Assembly (NCBI GenBank): GCA_029262875.1
Contig: JAJCYO010000125.1
Coordinates: 18,480 to 82,479 of the forward strand
Source: Flavobacteriales bacterium
GTDB taxonomy: Bacteria; Bacteroidota; Bacteroidia; Flavobacteriales_E; Vicingaceae
Length of the DNA: 64,000 nt
Direction: 5' to 3'
Within the stretch, counting starts at the first letter, position 1, and every line of letters begins with the position of its first letter. Shown here piece by piece: positions 62,535 to 64,000 of the stretch. A program made the position numbers and the translations under genes. The notes beneath the pieces are model-generated. The model was not told where the DNA came from. It was given only the letters and a program-made list of their open reading frames with translations, and made no database searches.

Positions 62535-63524
62535 ATGATGTTCAAATTGGAAATAGACAATAAACCTTTTTTACAATTATTATTGATAGTTAGTTTCTGT
62601 TTCTTGTCTGTTATTCTGTTTTCTATTGTTGGAGGCATAATTACTGTTGCTGCATACGGGTTTGATGTACTTAAGATGAAGAACCTTGGTGATCCTGAAA
62701 TTATTGAAGGATTAAAATTGTTTCAGTTATTTAGTGCGATTGGGTTATTTTTGGTCCCACCAATTCTTTATGGAGTATTTACTTCAAAGACCCCTCTTAA
62801 AAAGCTAAGCTTAGATAGGTTGAATAAACCAATTAATTACATATTAATCTTAGGTTTAATGGTAGTTTCTACACCTTTTATTTCATGGGTAATTGAGTTG
62901 AATGCAAGTATGGTTTTGCCTGAATCTATGAGTGCAATTGAGCAATGGATGAGAAGCAGTGAAAGACAAGCCGAAGACCTAACAAGGGCTTTTTTAACTT
63001 TTGATGGAATAGGAAGCTTGTTTTATGTTTTAATTATAGTTGCTGTGGTTCCAGCCTTAGGAGAAGAATTGTTATTTAGAGGGGTTTTACAAAAAATATT
63101 TATCAGTTGGACTAAAAATCCGCATATAGGAATTTGGATTACTTCTATTTTATTTAGCGCGTTGCATATGCAGTTTTTTGGTTTTTTCCCTAGATTATTA
63201 TTGGGGTTAATGTTTGGGTATATCTTTTTATGGTCAAAATCCCTATGGCTACCTATTTTGGGGCACTTCATTAACAACGGGAGTGTTGTTCTCGCTAATT
63301 ATTTTTTCCCAGATACCATGAAAGATGCCGATATTTCTATTTTTGAAAACAATGAAAATAGTATCATTTTTTATGGAGTAAGTTTTATCATTTCGGCTGT
63401 AATTTTCTATCTAATAAGAAGGGTTAATAAAAACGCAAAAGACTCGTCAGTAGAAGGCCCAAATAGATATGAAAATGATAGTTTGGACGAAATTATAGTA
63501 AACCCTAAATCTGAAATAAAATAG
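62535..63524 (+). CDS. CPBP family intramembrane metalloprotease
   Basis: The 329-residue protein has about eight hydrophobic segments and the CPBP (CAAX/bacteriocin-processing) motifs: Glu177-Glu178 and Arg182 in GEELLFRGVL, His211 in FSALHMQF, and His244 with Asn248 in GHFINNGS. These residues form the active site of Rce1-like proteases in the membrane. In bacteria the family acts in prenyl-protein-like processing, bacteriocin immunity or membrane protein cleavage; the substrate here is unknown. The start may be the second Met, three bases later. It is separate from tatA by 82 bases. Confidence 0.9.
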   Translation: MMFKLEIDNKPFLQLLLIVSFCFLSVILFSIVGGIITVAAYGFDVLKMKNLGDPEIIEGLKLFQLFSAIGLFLVPPILYGVFTSKTPLKKLSLDRLNKPINYILILGLMVVSTPFISWVIELNASMVLPESMSAIEQWMRSSERQAEDLTRAFLTFDGIGSLFYVLIIVAVVPALGEELLFRGVLQKIFISWTKNPHIGIWITSILFSALHMQFFGFFPRLLLGLMFGYIFLWSKSLWLPILGHFINNGSVVLANYFFPDTMKDADISIFENNENSIIFYGVSFIISAVIFYLIRRVNKNAKDSSVEGPNRYENDSLDEIIVNPKSEIK

Positions 63525-63606
63525 AGGGAATGCGAGACCAAGTAAAATCTTTTGTACCTTTACAAGCTAATAATCGGCTTGTATAGCGATTAAAAAAAAT
63601 AAAGAC

Positions 63607-63807
63607 ATGAATACTATATTATTAGGATTTATCGGACCATGGCAAATAGCACTAATTGTGGCTATCGTTTTATTGTTGTTTGGAGGTAAAAAAATTCCAC
63701 AACTAATGAGAGGTATGGGCTCGGGGATTAAAGAGTTCAAAGATGGGATGAAAGAAGGAGAAGAAGGTGCTAAATCAGAAGATAAAGAAGCTGATAAATT
63801 GAACTAA
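63607..63807 (+). CDS. tatA: Sec-independent translocase subunit TatA/TatE
   Basis: The 66-residue protein has an N-terminal membrane helix ([20 protein letters not shown]), the conserved [14 protein letters not shown] hinge, an amphipathic helix ([14 protein letters not shown]) and an acidic/basic tail. It forms the pore of the Tat pathway for folded proteins; TatC is not in this window. A short hairpin (ACAAGC 63563-63568, GCTTGT 63578-63583) and a near -7 box (TACCTTTA, 63556-63563) lie upstream. Confidence 0.93.
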   Translation: MNTILLGFIGPWQIALIVAIVLLLFGGKKIPQLMRGMGSGIKEFKDGMKEGEEGAKSEDKEADKLN

Positions 63808-63826
63808 TTGTAGTTCAAGAAACTTA

Positions 63827-63849
63827 AAAAGGTGTTTTCTGAACCTTTT
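63827..63849 (+). terminator. Possible weak terminator after tatA
   Basis: AAAAGGT (63827-63833) and ACCTTTT (63843-63849) form a seven-base stem, but the T tract is only four bases. The rest to 64000 holds no supported gene; an ATG at 63989 near the end may open a gene beyond the window. Confidence 0.35.
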
Positions 63850-64000
63850 AAAATCAATGCTTTCTTGATGGAAAAGTATATTTCTCCCTTAAAGAGATTC
63901 AACAAGATATTTCTGAAAAGTAAGGTGAATTGTGCTCAATTGGTACAAGTGGATAACAATAAACAGGTAAATGACGTTTAATATAAGGATGAAGTATAGA

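Noticed and set aside
63868..63981. 37-codon ORF after tatA (MEKYISPLKRF...)
   Set aside because: No promoter, no family likeness, no signal or membrane segment; the length is easily reached by chance in AT-rich DNA.

Overview
The window reads as the chromosome of a low-GC Bacteroidota, most likely a flavobacterium-like marine relative. Three things point there. At least eleven proteins end in a type A Type IX secretion (T9SS) sorting domain and one ends in a type B gliding-motility C-terminal domain. GldM, PorP/SprF and PorE-like proteins are present. The promoters repeat the Bacteroidota -7 box TAnnTTTG (sometimes with a TTG 19-20 bp upstream) instead of sigma70 boxes, and Shine-Dalgarno sites are mostly missing. 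No rRNA, tRNA, IS element, prophage or CRISPR array was seen. No gap between genes exceeds 300 bases.

Layout. 1-9046: end of a secreted beta-propeller gene; a three-gene module of type B adhesin, PorP/SprF-like barrel and PorE-like OmpA anchor; a stand-alone GldM; cvpA. 9113-14458: housekeeping and small genes (cyclophilin, pheS, purD, a Crp/Fnr regulator, a DUF2892 protein). 14546-21136: two secreted proteins facing a propeller histidine kinase and its NarL-type regulator; two matching palindrome-plus-promoter elements tie this block together. 21322-36885: a membrane-tethered propeller-LytTR regulator, a textbook LytTR tandem site, and a seven-gene co-directional run of exported proteins (trimeric-fibre-like protein, two M4 metalloproteases, three T9SS cargos with near-identical CTDs, a barrel). 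36888-46039: glyS, a frameshifted T9SS gene, a beta-helix protein, two secreted amidohydrolase-like proteins. 46266-52837: a small membrane protein, hflX, three T9SS cargos, rbfA and a LolC/E-like permease. 52881-62441: dusB and a compact dialkylresorcinol/flexirubin-type cluster (DarA, DarB, BtrH-like protein, ABC exporter, ACP, ketosynthase plus a Cys-less partner, unknown proteins). 62535-64000: CPBP protease and TatA.

The best candidates for something undescribed are: (i) the LytTR circuit, in which a periplasmic propeller is fused through one membrane helix to a LytTR domain, with a consensus LytTR site directly downstream and ahead of the secreted-protease operon; (ii) the CTD-linker-signal-peptide cassette repeated inside that operon, which leaves unrelated passengers between near-identical ends; (iii) the palindrome shared by the two-component regulator gene and the divergent secreted-protein gene, placed identically on the -33 TTG; (iv) the reduced DAR cluster with a double palindrome in its leader and a BtrH gene whose conserved N-terminus has no ordinary start codon. 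Functions of these systems are inferences; the sequence elements themselves are visible.
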